A stretch of 64,000 nucleotides of DNA from JAQTNP01 sp964616145 (GTDB taxonomy: Bacteria; Patescibacteriota; Minisyncoccia; Minisyncoccales; PEYH01). The stretch is from positions 1 through 64,000 of the forward strand of contig CAZTRD010000001.1 in NCBI GenBank assembly GCA_964616145.1. Direction: 5' to 3'. The notes under the pieces are model-generated. The model had not been told where the DNA came from and searched no databases. It worked only from the letters and a program-made list of their open reading frames with translations. Below are positions 1-7,514 of the stretch, in pieces. A program made the position numbers and the translations under genes. The stretch's first letter is position 1. Each line of letters opens with the position of its first letter.

Positions 1-1990
1 GAAGGGAAAGAAGAGCAACAACTCCAATTAATTTAATCAGAATGTTTAATGATGGTCCGGCAGTATCTTTGAATGGATCTCCGATAGTATCCCCGATTAC
101 CGCTGCCTTGTGGGCATCAGATCCTTTTCCTCCAAGGTTGCCCGCTTCAATATATTTCTTTGCGTTATCCCAAGCTCCTCCTGAATTAGCCATAAATATG
201 GCTAGGATGAAGCCAGAACTTAAAGCGCCCAAAAGAGTTCCTGTCACTGCTCCTTTTCCGAGTATCACCCCTATTACTATTGGGACAACAATTACCAGTA
301 ATGCAGGGAAACTCATTTCCTTTATTGATCTCTTGGTAGCCAGATCAATGCATACTTTGTGATCTGCTTTTTCTGTTCCATCCATCAGCCCTTTTTTCTC
401 TTTAAATTGTCTTCTTACTTCATTTACAATCTCTAATGCTCCCCGACTTACTGATTTCATTGTCAGAGCAGAGAAGAGGAATGGGAGCATGGCTCCGATA
501 AAAACACCGGCTATTGTTTTTGCATCAAAGAGATTAACATTGCTTAATCCTCCTTGCTGGGCAAAAGTTACCAGCCAAGCCAGGGAAGCAAGCGCAGCAG
601 AGCCAATTGCAAAACCTTTTCCTGCAGCTGCTGTACTGTTTCCAACAGCATCTAATGCTTCTGTTCTTTGTCTTGCTTCCGGACCAAGATCAGCCATTTC
701 AGAAATTCCAGCTGCATTGTCGGCAATCGGACCATAGCAATCAGTTGAAAGATTAATGCCTAATACGCCTAAGATTCCTACTCCGGCCAAAGCAATCCCA
801 TACAGCCCTGCAAAGTAATATGCCAATACTATCGTTGCTCCCACCGCTATTACCGGAATCACCGTGCTTTTCATTCCAACAACCAATCCTTCTAGGATTA
901 CTCCCGAAGGACCTGCCTGAGTTGCTTTAGCGATATCCTGAGTCGGTTTCTTCTGCTCTGATGTATAGTATTCTGTTGATTTACCAATGATATATCCACT
1001 GACTACGCTTAAAAGAACTGCGATAAACAACTTGTAATCATGAACATACAATTGAATTACCACAAAGGAGCCAAGAATCATCAATGCATTGGCTAATAAT
1101 ATTCCTCTTCCCATTGCTTTCCTTATCCCAGTTGTTTGTTTGGCAAAATCTGCCTGAGCCAATTCTTTTGAGACCTTGATGAATAGAGAGCCGACAAGAG
1201 AACTAAATATTCCCACAGCGGCAATTAGCAAGGGCAGAATGATTCCCTGGCTTCCAACAAAAGCGACTGTACCAATCACCATTGCCGCAGCAATGGAAGA
1301 AACATATGATTCAAACAAATCAGATCCCATCCCGGCAATATCTCCTACATTATCTCCCACATTATCTGCAATCACTGCCGGATTTCTCGGATCATCTTCT
1401 GGAATTCCCAATTCTGTTTTTCCGACCAAATCAGCTCCAACATCAGCGCTCTTGGTAAATATTCCTCCTCCGACTCTCATAAATAGGGCGACAAAGGAAG
1501 CTCCGAAAGCATAGTTGATTAATAGTTCTGCGTTCTTAAATCCTGCAAATACACCCCAAGCTAAAATTATTCCTAAAAGCCCGAGTCCAACTACTAAAAA
1601 CCCCATAACTTCTCCTCCCCAGATCGAAATATTAAAACTCTCTGCAAAATTCTTTTGCGCTTTGTGGGCTGTTTTTACATTAGCCATTGTAGAAACCATC
1701 ATTCCAAGATATCCCGTTAAGCTGGATATGACAGCACCAAAAAGAAACATCAAGGGGGCTAAATATGTTTTTTGAATCAAGCCCAAAACAATCGCAACCA
1801 GAAGAAAAACAATTGCCATTGTTTTAAATTCCCTTATCAAGAATGCTTTGGCGCCATCTCGTATGGCTTTAGCAATTTCTAATGCCTTTCCTTCTCCTTT
1901 TTCGCTTTTCTTGATCTTATTAAAGATGTACAAAACGAAAAGAAGATCTATAACTGCCAATGCTACCGGAACCAAAATGAGAATAGACAT
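1..1990 (-). CDS. hppA: Membrane-bound ion-translocating pyrophosphatase (3' end cut by window edge)
   Basis: This polytopic membrane enzyme hydrolyses pyrophosphate and uses the energy to pump H+ or Na+ out of the cytoplasm. The frame is open from an ATG at 1990 to the window edge, 663 codons. The family signature DNVGDNVGDIAGMGSDLFES is intact, and DVGADLVGK precedes it. The loop GNSTAAAGKGFAIGSAAL has Ala where K+-independent enzymes have Lys, so a K+-dependent subtype is likely. The last visible residues (LNILIKLIGVVALLSL) match the usual C-terminal end, so only about 10-20 residues are missing. It lies 13 bp after nusA and is probably co-transcribed with it. H+ versus Na+ specificity cannot be told from what I read. 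Confidence 0.95.
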   Translation of the reverse strand, partial: MSILILVPVALAVIDLLFVLYIFNKIKKSEKGEGKALEIAKAIRDGAKAFLIREFKTMAIVFLLVAIVLGLIQKTYLAPLMFLFGAVISSLTGYLGMMVSTMANVKTAHKAQKNFAESFNISIWGGEVMGFLVVGLGLLGIILAWGVFAGFKNAELLINYAFGASFVALFMRVGGGIFTKSADVGADLVGKTELGIPEDDPRNPAVIADNVGDNVGDIAGMGSDLFESYVSSIAAAMVIGTVAFVGSQGIILPLLIAAVGIFSSLVGSLFIKVSKELAQADFAKQTTGIRKAMGRGILLANALMILGSFVVIQLYVHDYKLFIAVLLSVVSGYIIGKSTEYYTSEQKKPTQDIAKATQAGPSGVILEGLVVGMKSTVIPVIAVGATIVLAYYFAGLYGIALAGVGILGVLGINLSTDCYGPIADNAAGISEMADLGPEARQRTEALDAVGNSTAAAGKGFAIGSAALASLAWLVTFAQQGGLSNVNLFDAKTIAGVFIGAMLPFLFSALTMKSVSRGALEIVNEVRRQFKEKKGLMDGTEKADHKVCIDLATKRSIKEMSFPALLVIVVPIVIGVILGKGAVTGTLLGALSSGFILAIFMANSGGAWDNAKKYIEAGNLGGKGSDAHKAAVIGDTIGDPFKDTAGPSLNILIKLIGVVALLSL

Positions 1991-2003
1991 GTGATTATGT
2001 TAA

Positions 2004-3284
2004 TTATTCTTCTTTTTTACTTTTTGTTTTTTTGACTTTCTTTTTTGCAGGAGCTTTTTTTGTTTTCTTTTCTTTTTTCTCTTTCTTTTCTTCCTTAACT
2101 TCTTCTTTTTCTTCTTTCTTTTCAATTACAAATCCTTGCTCCTGGGCTTGCAAAGGAGATCTTACATCTATTTTCCAGCCAGTGAGCTTGGCTGCCAATC
2201 TTACATTCTGTCCGTCTTTCCCTATTGCCAAAGATAATTGATCTTCTGGAACAACAGCTATGGCCTGTTCTCCTTCCTTGATGATCACGTCTTCAACCTT
2301 GGCAGGAGATAGGCCATTGGCAATGAATTTTTTAATGTCTTCATCCCAATGCACTATATCTATTTTTTCTCCTCCCAAATTATTGATGACTGCGGCTACT
2401 CTTGTTCCTCTTTGCCCGACCATTGCTCCTATCGGATCTATTCCTTCTTGGTTAGAGAATACCGCTATCTTTGTTCTGGACCCTGGCTCTCTGGAAATTG
2501 CTTTAATTTCCACTTGTCCGCTTGAAACCTCAGGAACTTCAATTTCAAAAAGCTTGGAAACCAATTTAGGATATGACCTGGAAAGGATAATCATCGGACC
2601 TTGAGGAGATTCTTGCACTTCCCTGATTAAAACTTTTAATCTTTGGCCTGGCTTGTAATATTCCTGAGGAATTTGCTCTCTTGGAGGCATTATCCCTAAT
2701 GTTTTCCCAATATTTAAGAAAACATTCTTTCCTTCAATTCTTTGAACAATGCCTGAAGTAATTTCTTCAATTTTGGATTGGAATTCCTGATAGATATTTT
2801 CTCTTTCAACTTCCTTTAATTTCTGAAGAATTACTTGCTTGGCTGTCTGAGCAGCTATTCTCCCATATTCCTGTTTTGATTCTAAAGGAATTATTAATTC
2901 CTGGCTTAAAGAAATTTTCGGATCAATCTTTTTTGCTTCCTCAATCATTATATGTTTTTTAGGATTGAATCTTATTTTCTTTCCTTCTTCCAATTCTTCC
3001 TCTTTCTCTGTTTCATATTCCGGTTCCTGATCTGCCATTTCTGCTAGTTCTTCTTCGCTGTAAATCATTGACTCGTCTACAACAAGCAAAACCTGCCAGA
3101 ATTTGATATCGCCATTCTGGGGATTAAGTCTTGCTTTGATGACTTCTCCTTTTTTCCCGAAGTCCTTTTTGTATGCGGCAGACAAAGCAATTTCCACCAC
3201 TTCGATTATCTTATCCAAAGGCAGATCTTTTTCTTCTGCGATCTGGGATAGGGCGAGAGTAAAGTTTTTCAGTTCTCCAATCAT
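2004..3284 (-). CDS. nusA: Transcription termination/antitermination factor NusA
   Basis: NusA binds RNA polymerase and nascent RNA and controls pausing, termination and antitermination. The 426-residue protein has the N-terminal polymerase-binding domain (about 1-125), an S1 domain (about 165-235, starting near GIVQRIEGKNVFLNIG), and two KH domains (about 235-380) with GAMVGQRGTRVAAV and LAIGKDGQNVRLAAKL. A tail of about 40 residues is almost only Lys and Glu. The acidic repeat domains of E. coli NusA are absent. The usual rimP-nusA-infB context is missing; the gene is followed by hppA instead. A near-perfect sigma70 promoter and a leader hairpin lie directly upstream, and no Shine-Dalgarno is visible before the ATG. 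Confidence 0.96.
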   Translation of the reverse strand: MIGELKNFTLALSQIAEEKDLPLDKIIEVVEIALSAAYKKDFGKKGEVIKARLNPQNGDIKFWQVLLVVDESMIYSEEELAEMADQEPEYETEKEEELEEGKKIRFNPKKHIMIEEAKKIDPKISLSQELIIPLESKQEYGRIAAQTAKQVILQKLKEVERENIYQEFQSKIEEITSGIVQRIEGKNVFLNIGKTLGIMPPREQIPQEYYKPGQRLKVLIREVQESPQGPMIILSRSYPKLVSKLFEIEVPEVSSGQVEIKAISREPGSRTKIAVFSNQEGIDPIGAMVGQRGTRVAAVINNLGGEKIDIVHWDEDIKKFIANGLSPAKVEDVIIKEGEQAIAVVPEDQLSLAIGKDGQNVRLAAKLTGWKIDVRSPLQAQEQGFVIEKKEEKEEVKEEKKEKKEKKTKKAPAKKKVKKTKSKKEE

Positions 3285-3293
3285 ATGATTATT

Positions 3294-3322
3294 AAAAAAT
3301 TTGGTCCGCTACTATCGGACCA
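3294..3322 (-). promoter_or_regulatory. Hairpin plus T-run in the nusA leader
   Basis: On the minus strand a perfect 7-bp stem (TGGTCCG/CGGACCA, 7-base loop, 3302-3322) is followed by AA and six T residues, ending just 9 bases before the nusA start. This has the shape of an intrinsic terminator. The predicted transcription start is about 3322, so the hairpin would be the first thing transcribed. It could act as an attenuator of nusA or as a 5' stem that protects the mRNA. Which of these applies is inference. Confidence 0.5.
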
Positions 3323-3328
3323 TAGTTC

Positions 3329-3356
3329 ATTATATATATCCAAGGTAGAATGTCAA
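3329..3356 (-). promoter_or_regulatory. Promoter of nusA-hppA
   Basis: On the minus strand TTGACA (3351-3356) and TATAAT (3329-3334) are both perfect consensus, separated by 16 bp. The expected transcription start is near 3322, about 38 bases before the nusA start codon. Confidence 0.85.
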
Positions 3357-3615
3357 TGAGGAAAAAGAGAGAAGGGTGTTTTTACAGATACTCCATCATT
3401 AATACCGAATCTCGATTTAAGGGATTGATCAAGTTTCCAACTCCCGAGAATTAATAATCTAAATAGTGCCAGAAGAAATAAAGAAAGGAGCATTGTCCGT
3501 TTTCTCTCTTTTTGTCCTCGGTTCTGTCCTAATTCACAGGTTTTTGACTGATTTCTGACCGTTCTGCCCCTTCTGTCCGTATCTTCTCCCCCACTTATCC
3601 ACAGTTTTGTATAGA
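3357..3615. other. Intergenic region with one DnaA box
   Basis: This stretch between nusA and the M14-like gene has no convincing gene. A perfect DnaA box (TTATCCACA) is at 3595-3603. Just before it, at about 3500-3590, several short C/T-rich words of the form TTCTGNCC recur. A 32-codon open frame beginning at 3356 on the plus strand has no supporting feature. I see no clear terminator for the operon that ends at 3616. Confidence 0.4.
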
Positions 3616-4464
3616 TTACTTGAATAAATCTATCGCTTCCCTAAATAATACAAAATGAGGTGTTGTTCTTTTCTCTTTGTCTTTTTCTTGCCAGCAGTTT
3701 TCTGTTGTAATAGAACAATGTCCTTTTTTAAAGATAATTTGTTCAAAATTACCTGCTCTTATCAATTTACCGATAATTAATAAAAACAAACCCTCCCTGG
3801 CCAGCCCCTTGATAGCCAATGGAACTTTTAAATAATGTTTTGTTGCTAATTCCACCCTACCATCCATTCTCTTGGCTAATTGGATAAGTTTACTCCTATC
3901 TGTCCTATGAGTAGCAAGTATCATGAATCCTTTTTGCGGACCCTCATGGAAGTTAATGGTCAAATCGGGCCTATATGATAGGAATTTTCCTGTAATCTGT
4001 CTTGCCTCTTCGGTCTTTAATCTATCAAAATCCCTATTAATATCATATCCGTCTTTATTACACCTTGCTCCAAGAACAGCTCCCACAGGATTAACAGGTG
4101 ATATGATTTTTATCTCCCAATCTTTGTAATGCTCTGGGTTTTCATAGATGTCTTTTACTATCTTAGGCACTGCAAAAACTCCGGATATTTCGTTGCCATG
4201 CATTCCTGCCGTAAGAAGCATTTTTTTCTTTGCCTGGCTTCCTTTCCAATCAAGCTCTATGGCAAAATACTCTTTGCCCTGATAGCTGGTAGAATAGCTT
4301 TTGCTAATCTGGAATTTCCCTTTATATTGATTGAGCTCTTCAAGATAGGATTCCAGATTGAAATCAAATCCAAAATAATTATAATCTGTTGCTTTTTCCG
4401 GCCCTAAAAATGGTCTTTTAGAGAAATAGTATTTCTTTAGCATCTTAAGATCGTATATCAACAT
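3616..4464 (-). CDS. M14-like zinc carboxypeptidase / succinylglutamate desuccinylase-aspartoacylase family protein
   Basis: The family removes acyl or amino-acid groups using one zinc ion. The 282-residue protein has the zinc motif HGNE (H89, E92), the substrate-binding stretch GYDINRDF (about 139-146), the third zinc ligand in NFHEG (H173) and a late Glu in ITTENCW (E255) that could be the catalytic base. No signal peptide is visible, so it probably acts in the cytoplasm. The start overlaps the end of the upstream membrane-protein gene by 20 bp, so the two are translationally linked. The true substrate, for example a peptidoglycan peptide or an N-acyl amino acid, cannot be told from the sequence. 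Confidence 0.75.
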   Translation of the reverse strand: MLIYDLKMLKKYYFSKRPFLGPEKATDYNYFGFDFNLESYLEELNQYKGKFQISKSYSTSYQGKEYFAIELDWKGSQAKKKMLLTAGMHGNEISGVFAVPKIVKDIYENPEHYKDWEIKIISPVNPVGAVLGARCNKDGYDINRDFDRLKTEEARQITGKFLSYRPDLTINFHEGPQKGFMILATHRTDRSKLIQLAKRMDGRVELATKHYLKVPLAIKGLAREGLFLLIIGKLIRAGNFEQIIFKKGHCSITTENCWQEKDKEKRTTPHFVLFREAIDLFK

Positions 4465-5170
4465 TTTTATTTTTTTTAATTAAATATGGCCTAGCTCTAA
4501 GATACATCAAAGCAGGGATAAATACAAAAAATATATCCACCAATGATAGCCTGGGAAGGAAATATAGAATCCTGATTCCTATCAACGCCCCATATATCAT
4601 AACAGCATAAAATTCATAGAATGATTCGGGATGATAGAAAGAGAATTTTCCGCTTCTTAAATCTCTTCTGAAGATGACTATTGAGAAAATTAGGGTAAAA
4701 GCAATAAAGATAAATATCAGCGTGCCTTCTGGAATAACGGTTGGAAGAACTAAAAATGGCATATCGTCCCTTTGCTGTATTCTTGAACCGACCAATGTAA
4801 GTACTACGAAAAATATAGCAATAGAAAAAATAATTGCTAATATTGTTCTTTTAATAATTTTATTATTTGTAGCTATAGAAACGATGTAATAAACAGCTGA
4901 TATTACCTCTGCTATAATGAACATCGCCGAAGGGATTGCAAAATTTTCTGCTACTTTGGGGTAGCCGAACAAGAGAGAAATCCAACTAATAGCTGTGATC
5001 GTAAAAAAACCATAGCAAATAGTCCAAAAAGTCATCAATATTCTTTTATTAGGACTTTTTTCTAATGGAACTTTTTTCAGAAAAAATATGGCTGAAGCAC
5101 AACAAAAAGCCATAAAAAATTGGGTAATAACTGCTCCTGGTGTTGCTTTTAATATTTCCGTAGCTACCAT
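4445..5170 (-). CDS. Multi-pass membrane protein, copy 2 of a tandem pair
   Basis: I do not recognise the family. The 241-residue protein has about seven hydrophobic segments and a conserved central to C-terminal part that it shares with its upstream neighbour: QQRDD-PFL-LPT, IPEGT-IFIFI, GKFSFYHPESFYEFY, GIRILYFLPR and YLRARPYL. The two proteins have the same length and align without gaps, so they arose by tandem duplication. The start codon directly abuts the stop of the upstream copy. The N-terminal half has diverged more than the C-terminal half. The overall shape recalls stand-alone seven-helix sensory or carrier modules, but this is only a guess. Confidence 0.8.
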   Translation of the reverse strand: MVATEILKATPGAVITQFFMAFCCASAIFFLKKVPLEKSPNKRILMTFWTICYGFFTITAISWISLLFGYPKVAENFAIPSAMFIIAEVISAVYYIVSIATNNKIIKRTILAIIFSIAIFFVVLTLVGSRIQQRDDMPFLVLPTVIPEGTLIFIFIAFTLIFSIVIFRRDLRSGKFSFYHPESFYEFYAVMIYGALIGIRILYFLPRLSLVDIFFVFIPALMYLRARPYLIKKNKNVDIRS

Positions 5171-5896
5171 TTATTTTAAAATCCTTTCATGCGATTTCTT
5201 AGCTAGATAAGGCCTAGCTCTGAGATAAGACATGATAGGGATTAATACAAAAAATATATCTAATAATGACGGCCTGGGAAGGAAATACAAAATTCTGATT
5301 CCCACTAGTGATCCGTATATCATTACAGTATAGAATTCATAGAATGATTCGGGATGATAAAAAGAGAATTTTCCGTCTCTTAAATCCTTTCTGAATATTA
5401 TCAATGAGAGTATGACCATCAAAGAGATGAAGATAAAAATTACTGTTCCTTCTGGAATGGCGGTAGGAAGGGTAAGAAAGGGAATATCGTCTCTTTGTTG
5501 GAAGGTAGAACCTGTTACCAGCATTACCGTGAAGAACAAGGCAACCAAACCGAACATGGAAAGAACTAATCTTTTCATGAATTTACTTCTTGTTACTAGA
5601 GATACGATATAGTAACCAGCTGCGATTGATTGCATTATCACGCAGGTATATTGGGGAATCGCCATTATCTCTGCCACGGATCCAGCATTGAATAGCATAA
5701 CAGCGCCCCAAGCTAAAGCTGTAAAAAGATAGAAGCCATAACCTCCCAACCAGAATATTGTCAGCGCTTTTCTATGCGGGCTATCTTTTGCAGGAATTTT
5801 TCTCAAAAAGTATATTACTAGAACACAACAAAGAGCGATAAAAAACTGGGCCATTATCGCCTGCGGAGTAGCTTCAAGAATTTCTGTTGATACCAT
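5171..5896 (-). CDS. Multi-pass membrane protein, copy 1 of a tandem pair
   Basis: The family is unknown to me. The 241 residues hold about seven hydrophobic segments, and the C-terminal 110 residues are strongly conserved with the next gene downstream (GKFSFYHPESFYEFY, RILYFLPRPSLLDIFF, SYLRARPYLAKK). It is the first gene of a three-gene minus-strand operon with the second copy and the M14-like hydrolase. An extended -10 box (TGATATAAT, 5903-5911) ends 6 bases before the ATG, so the mRNA would start at or next to the initiation codon and carry no leader. Confidence 0.82.
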   Translation of the reverse strand: MVSTEILEATPQAIMAQFFIALCCVLVIYFLRKIPAKDSPHRKALTIFWLGGYGFYLFTALAWGAVMLFNAGSVAEIMAIPQYTCVIMQSIAAGYYIVSLVTRSKFMKRLVLSMFGLVALFFTVMLVTGSTFQQRDDIPFLTLPTAIPEGTVIFIFISLMVILSLIIFRKDLRDGKFSFYHPESFYEFYTVMIYGSLVGIRILYFLPRPSLLDIFFVLIPIMSYLRARPYLAKKSHERILK

Positions 5897-5902
5897 TCTT
5901 GA

Positions 5903-5911
5903 ATTATATCA
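5903..5911 (-). promoter_or_regulatory. Extended -10 promoter of the tandem membrane-protein operon
   Basis: TGATATAAT on the minus strand is an extended -10 element with a perfect TATAAT. No good -35 box is seen at the usual distance. The -10 box ends 6 bases before the ATG at 5896, which predicts a leaderless transcript. Confidence 0.65.
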
Positions 5912-5949
5912 TCTAAAATCAATTTCCGAAATTACAATACATCTATATA

Positions 5950-6603
5950 TTAAGATTTTGTGCAAATAAACGCTGACTCTGTGCCAATATTTGAACGGAA
6001 TTTAATGAATGATGGAAAGGCAATATTTATATACGTCCAATGATCAATCACATTAAATCCTAGTCCTTTTAATAGATCTAATACATTCTTGTGAGAAAAG
6101 AGCGAAATATGGTGTTCTTTTTCATCGGCGCGAGAAAAAATCTTTTCCCTAAGCCAATTAGCATTGGGGGTATTTATATAAAAAATCCCATTCGTCTTTA
6201 AAACCCTCCTTATATTATTCAAGAGAAGGGTAGGATTTTCTAAATGTTCGATTACATCATTGCATATTACTATATCAAAAAAATCCTTTTCAAAAGGTAG
6301 GTCTTTTTCGGCTTCTTGAGCTATTAAAGCTGCTCCAGGAATTCTTTGTTTGGCCTTTGATATCGCATAATCTGAAATATCTATCCCGAATTTTTCAAAT
6401 GACTCAGGAAATTTTTGCAACATAAACCCATAGGCGCAACCAATGTCTAAAACCCTTCCGCGTTTAATTTCTTTTAAATATGGCTTTAACGGTTTAAAAA
6501 GATTTTTAAAGTAAAATTTCTGGAATCTTCCGTAGCCAAAAAGATAGAAAAACGAACCTTTTCCCTTGAAATACTTTTCCGTATAGATTTCCTTATAATC
6601 CAT
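5950..6603 (-). CDS. Class I SAM-dependent methyltransferase
   Basis: The 217-residue protein has a Rossmann-type methyltransferase core: motif I VLDIGCAYGFMLQ (about 51-63), an acidic residue after strand 2 in GIDISDYA, the DIVICNDVIEHLENP stretch, and the post-motif RRVLKTNGIFYINTP. This resembles the UbiE/SmtA-like group that often acts on small molecules or lipid and glycan precursors. The substrate is unknown. It is the last gene of a short minus-strand run (zinc-ribbon protein, tRNA-Ala, small membrane protein, methyltransferase) with 20 bp to the gene before it. Confidence 0.85.
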   Translation of the reverse strand: MDYKEIYTEKYFKGKGSFFYLFGYGRFQKFYFKNLFKPLKPYLKEIKRGRVLDIGCAYGFMLQKFPESFEKFGIDISDYAISKAKQRIPGAALIAQEAEKDLPFEKDFFDIVICNDVIEHLENPTLLLNNIRRVLKTNGIFYINTPNANWLREKIFSRADEKEHHISLFSHKNVLDLLKGLGFNVIDHWTYINIAFPSFIKFRSNIGTESAFICTKS

Positions 6604-6623
6604 AATCAGGATATGGCCAAAAA

Positions 6624-6866
6624 TTATTTCTTTTTTGATTTCAAGATTATATCAACAACTGCTATCAATACCCCAGTTCCCATCAAAGAATATCCTAGAA
6701 TTCTATTTTCTCCGAAAATAATTCCTGCAATGATGAACGCAAAAGAAATGCCGGCCAGGAAATAAAGTGTTCCCATTGGTTTTTCTTTCTTTCTGAGAAA
6801 AATTGCTAAGATAATCAATATTAGGGCTGGAACTATTAATGCTAGTAGTATATATGGTATTTGCAT
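6624..6866 (-). CDS. Small three-helix membrane protein
   Basis: This 80-residue protein has three hydrophobic stretches (about 5-24, 32-50, 56-75) with a short Lys/Arg-rich loop RKKEKP after the first helix and KSKKK at the end. I do not recognise a family. It lies between tRNA-Ala and the methyltransferase gene on the same strand, 13 bp after the tRNA, so it is probably made from the same transcript. Confidence 0.6.
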   Translation of the reverse strand: MQIPYILLALIVPALILIILAIFLRKKEKPMGTLYFLAGISFAFIIAGIIFGENRILGYSLMGTGVLIAVVDIILKSKKK

Positions 6867-6879
6867 ATTTTTTAATTAG

Positions 6880-6950
6880 TGGACCTGGTGAGAATCGAAC
6901 CCACATCACTGCAATGCGAATGCAGCGCTCTACCATTAAGCTACAGGCCC
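6880..6950 (-). tRNA. tRNA-Ala (anticodon CGC)
   Basis: The 71-base cloverleaf has acceptor stem GGGCCTG/CAGGTCC, anticodon stem CTGCA/TGCAG with loop TTCGCAT, and T-loop TTCGATT. The acceptor stem contains a G3-U70 wobble pair, the main alanine identity signal, which supports the anticodon reading CGC. The discriminator is A and no CCA is encoded. Confidence 0.93.
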
Positions 6951-6954
6951 TTTA

Positions 6955-7434
6955 TTACGGAAAAACTACTCTTATCCTAATAACTGCATCTCTCTTTGAA
7001 TGTATGAAATTAGCTTTGCCTTTATATACTTTCTTAATCTTTTTGGCAAGCTGATTTATCATCTGATTCTGAGTTACGGTAACCCTTACCATTCCTCTGG
7101 CAATTTCATCAATTGTTATTACCCTGGCCATCGGATCATTCTTAAAAGATATGTTTCCGAAATTAGCAACCAGGTTTTTAATCTCTTCATTTTTCTCTGA
7201 AGGGATATTTTCCAGTATCAATTCTCCCTCGTATTTCCCTTCATCCTGCATTTTGCAGGCAGGGCAGATAACCATTTTAACATTTCTGTCTTCTTCCAGA
7301 TTAGGATGATCATCCAAAGAATGATGCCATGTCTTATACCAATAGGCAGCATTGCATTCTTTGCATAGAAGAATATCGGCTTTAGCGCTTTTCTCTAAAT
7401 GAAATGGCGTATTTTTATTAAAGAAATTGGCCAT
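6955..7434 (-). CDS. Zinc-ribbon protein, NMD3/BCAM0308-like
   Basis: The 159-residue protein carries two CxxC pairs (CKEC about 24-27 and CPAC about 57-60) that would hold one zinc ion, followed by an alpha/beta domain of about 90 residues. The arrangement resembles bacterial proteins distantly related to the N-terminal part of NMD3, a ribosome export factor. The role in bacteria is unknown; RNA or ribosome binding is a guess. A -10 box TATGAT (7443-7448) ends 8 bases before the ATG. The gene ends 4 bp before tRNA-Ala on the same strand. Confidence 0.65.
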   Translation of the reverse strand: MANFFNKNTPFHLEKSAKADILLCKECNAAYWYKTWHHSLDDHPNLEEDRNVKMVICPACKMQDEGKYEGELILENIPSEKNEEIKNLVANFGNISFKNDPMARVITIDEIARGMVRVTVTQNQMINQLAKKIKKVYKGKANFIHSKRDAVIRIRVVFP

Positions 7435-7442
7435 AATTTTTA

Positions 7443-7471
7443 ATCATAGAATATATTCTGTTGCTTGTATA
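7443..7471 (-). promoter_or_regulatory. Promoter of the zinc-ribbon gene and tRNA-Ala
   Basis: Minus strand: TATACA (7466-7471, weak -35), 17 bp, TATGAT (7443-7448). The -10 ends 8 bases before the ATG at 7434. Its -35 overlaps the -35 of the divergent plus-strand promoter, so the two may compete for polymerase. Confidence 0.55.
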
Positions 7472-7493
7472 TATTACATTTTTAGAATATAAT
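7465..7493 (+). promoter_or_regulatory. Promoter of the disulfide carrier gene
   Basis: Plus strand: TTGTAT (7465-7470), 17 bp, TATAAT (7488-7493). The start codon at 7515 is 21 bases downstream of the -10 box. Confidence 0.7.
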
Positions 7494-7514
7494 GCTAGGA
7501 TAAACATGAATTAA

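Noticed and set aside
42..1775. Four plus-strand open frames at the left end.
   Set aside because: They are antisense to the pyrophosphatase gene, whose family motifs read clearly on the minus strand.
3353..3494. A small hydrophobic minus-strand protein upstream of nusA.
   Set aside because: On careful reading the frame from the ATG at 3494 meets a stop after 11 codons.
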